Assembly: GCA_030018795.1 (NCBI GenBank)
Contig: JASEHA010000153.1
Span: 1-5,982, forward strand
Direction of reading: 5' to 3'
Length of the DNA: 5,982 nucleotides
Source of the DNA: a bacterium
Lineage (GTDB): Bacteria > UBA9089 > CG2-30-40-21
In this document: positions 5,913 through 5,982 of the stretch, piece by piece
How positions within the stretch are numbered: the stretch's first letter is position 1
Layout of the letters: each line of letters begins with the position of its first letter
Notes under the pieces: generated by a model
Database searches by the model: none
Seen by the model: the letters and a program-made list of their open reading frames with translations, nothing else
What the model was told of the DNA's origin: nothing
Made by a program: the position numbers and the translations under genes

Positions 5913-5982
5913 ATTATGTGCATCTTGACTGAATATTCGATAAAGCAAAATTCAAATCACACAATCCTCATAGAATTGCCCA
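5913..5982. other. Downstream flank with no recognisable feature
   Basis: These 70 AT-rich bases contain no convincing start, ribosome-binding site, promoter or terminator. A TTGACT at 5925-5930 lacks a -10 partner at proper spacing. Anything following the window cannot be judged. Confidence 0.6.

Noticed and set aside
5925..5950. Second promoter starting with TTGACT downstream of the protease gene
   Set aside because: No acceptable -10 hexamer occurs 15-19 bp downstream.

Overview
The window holds two complete plus-strand genes, with a repeat-built spacer between them and short flanks at each end. No tRNA, rRNA, transposase or CRISPR array is visible. The source is a diderm (Gram-negative-type) bacterium: the second gene encodes a signal peptide, a periplasmic-type metalloprotease domain, a TolB-like propeller and an Omp85-type outer-membrane barrel ending in Phe. 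The DNA is moderately AT-rich by eye. The protein architecture and the dispersed-repeat style of the spacer suggest an uncultured environmental lineage, but the sequence alone does not fix a phylum.

Layout. Positions 1-93 are an upstream flank with at most a faint trace of a gene end. Positions 94-152 hold a sigma70-like promoter, a 21-nt inverted repeat near the expected transcript start, and a Shine-Dalgarno site. Positions 162-2924 encode a 920-residue P2-type Ca2+-transporting ATPase with every catalytic motif intact. It also carries two low-complexity insertions in its nucleotide-binding region. Positions 2925-3097 are an intercistronic spacer dominated by a heptamer (ACTGGTG and its complement CACCAGT), with a 17-bp perfect inverted repeat and a 27-nt direct repeat. 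Positions 3098-5893 encode a 931-residue three-part envelope protein, with its start reassigned here to GTG. Positions 5894-5982 are a flank with one weak hairpin.

How the genes relate. Both are on the same strand and share the ribosome-binding sequence TGGAGGTATT. No promoter is recognisable in the spacer, so read-through from the ATPase promoter is possible. The repeat hairpin could set different mRNA levels for the two cistrons. A shared function is not evident: one product exports cations across the inner membrane, the other belongs to the outer membrane. Calcium could link them, but that is speculation.

The most interesting items are the protease-propeller-Omp85 fusion without a recognisable POTRA region, the heptamer-based repeat cluster, and the repeat-like purine-rich insertion inside the ATPase gene.
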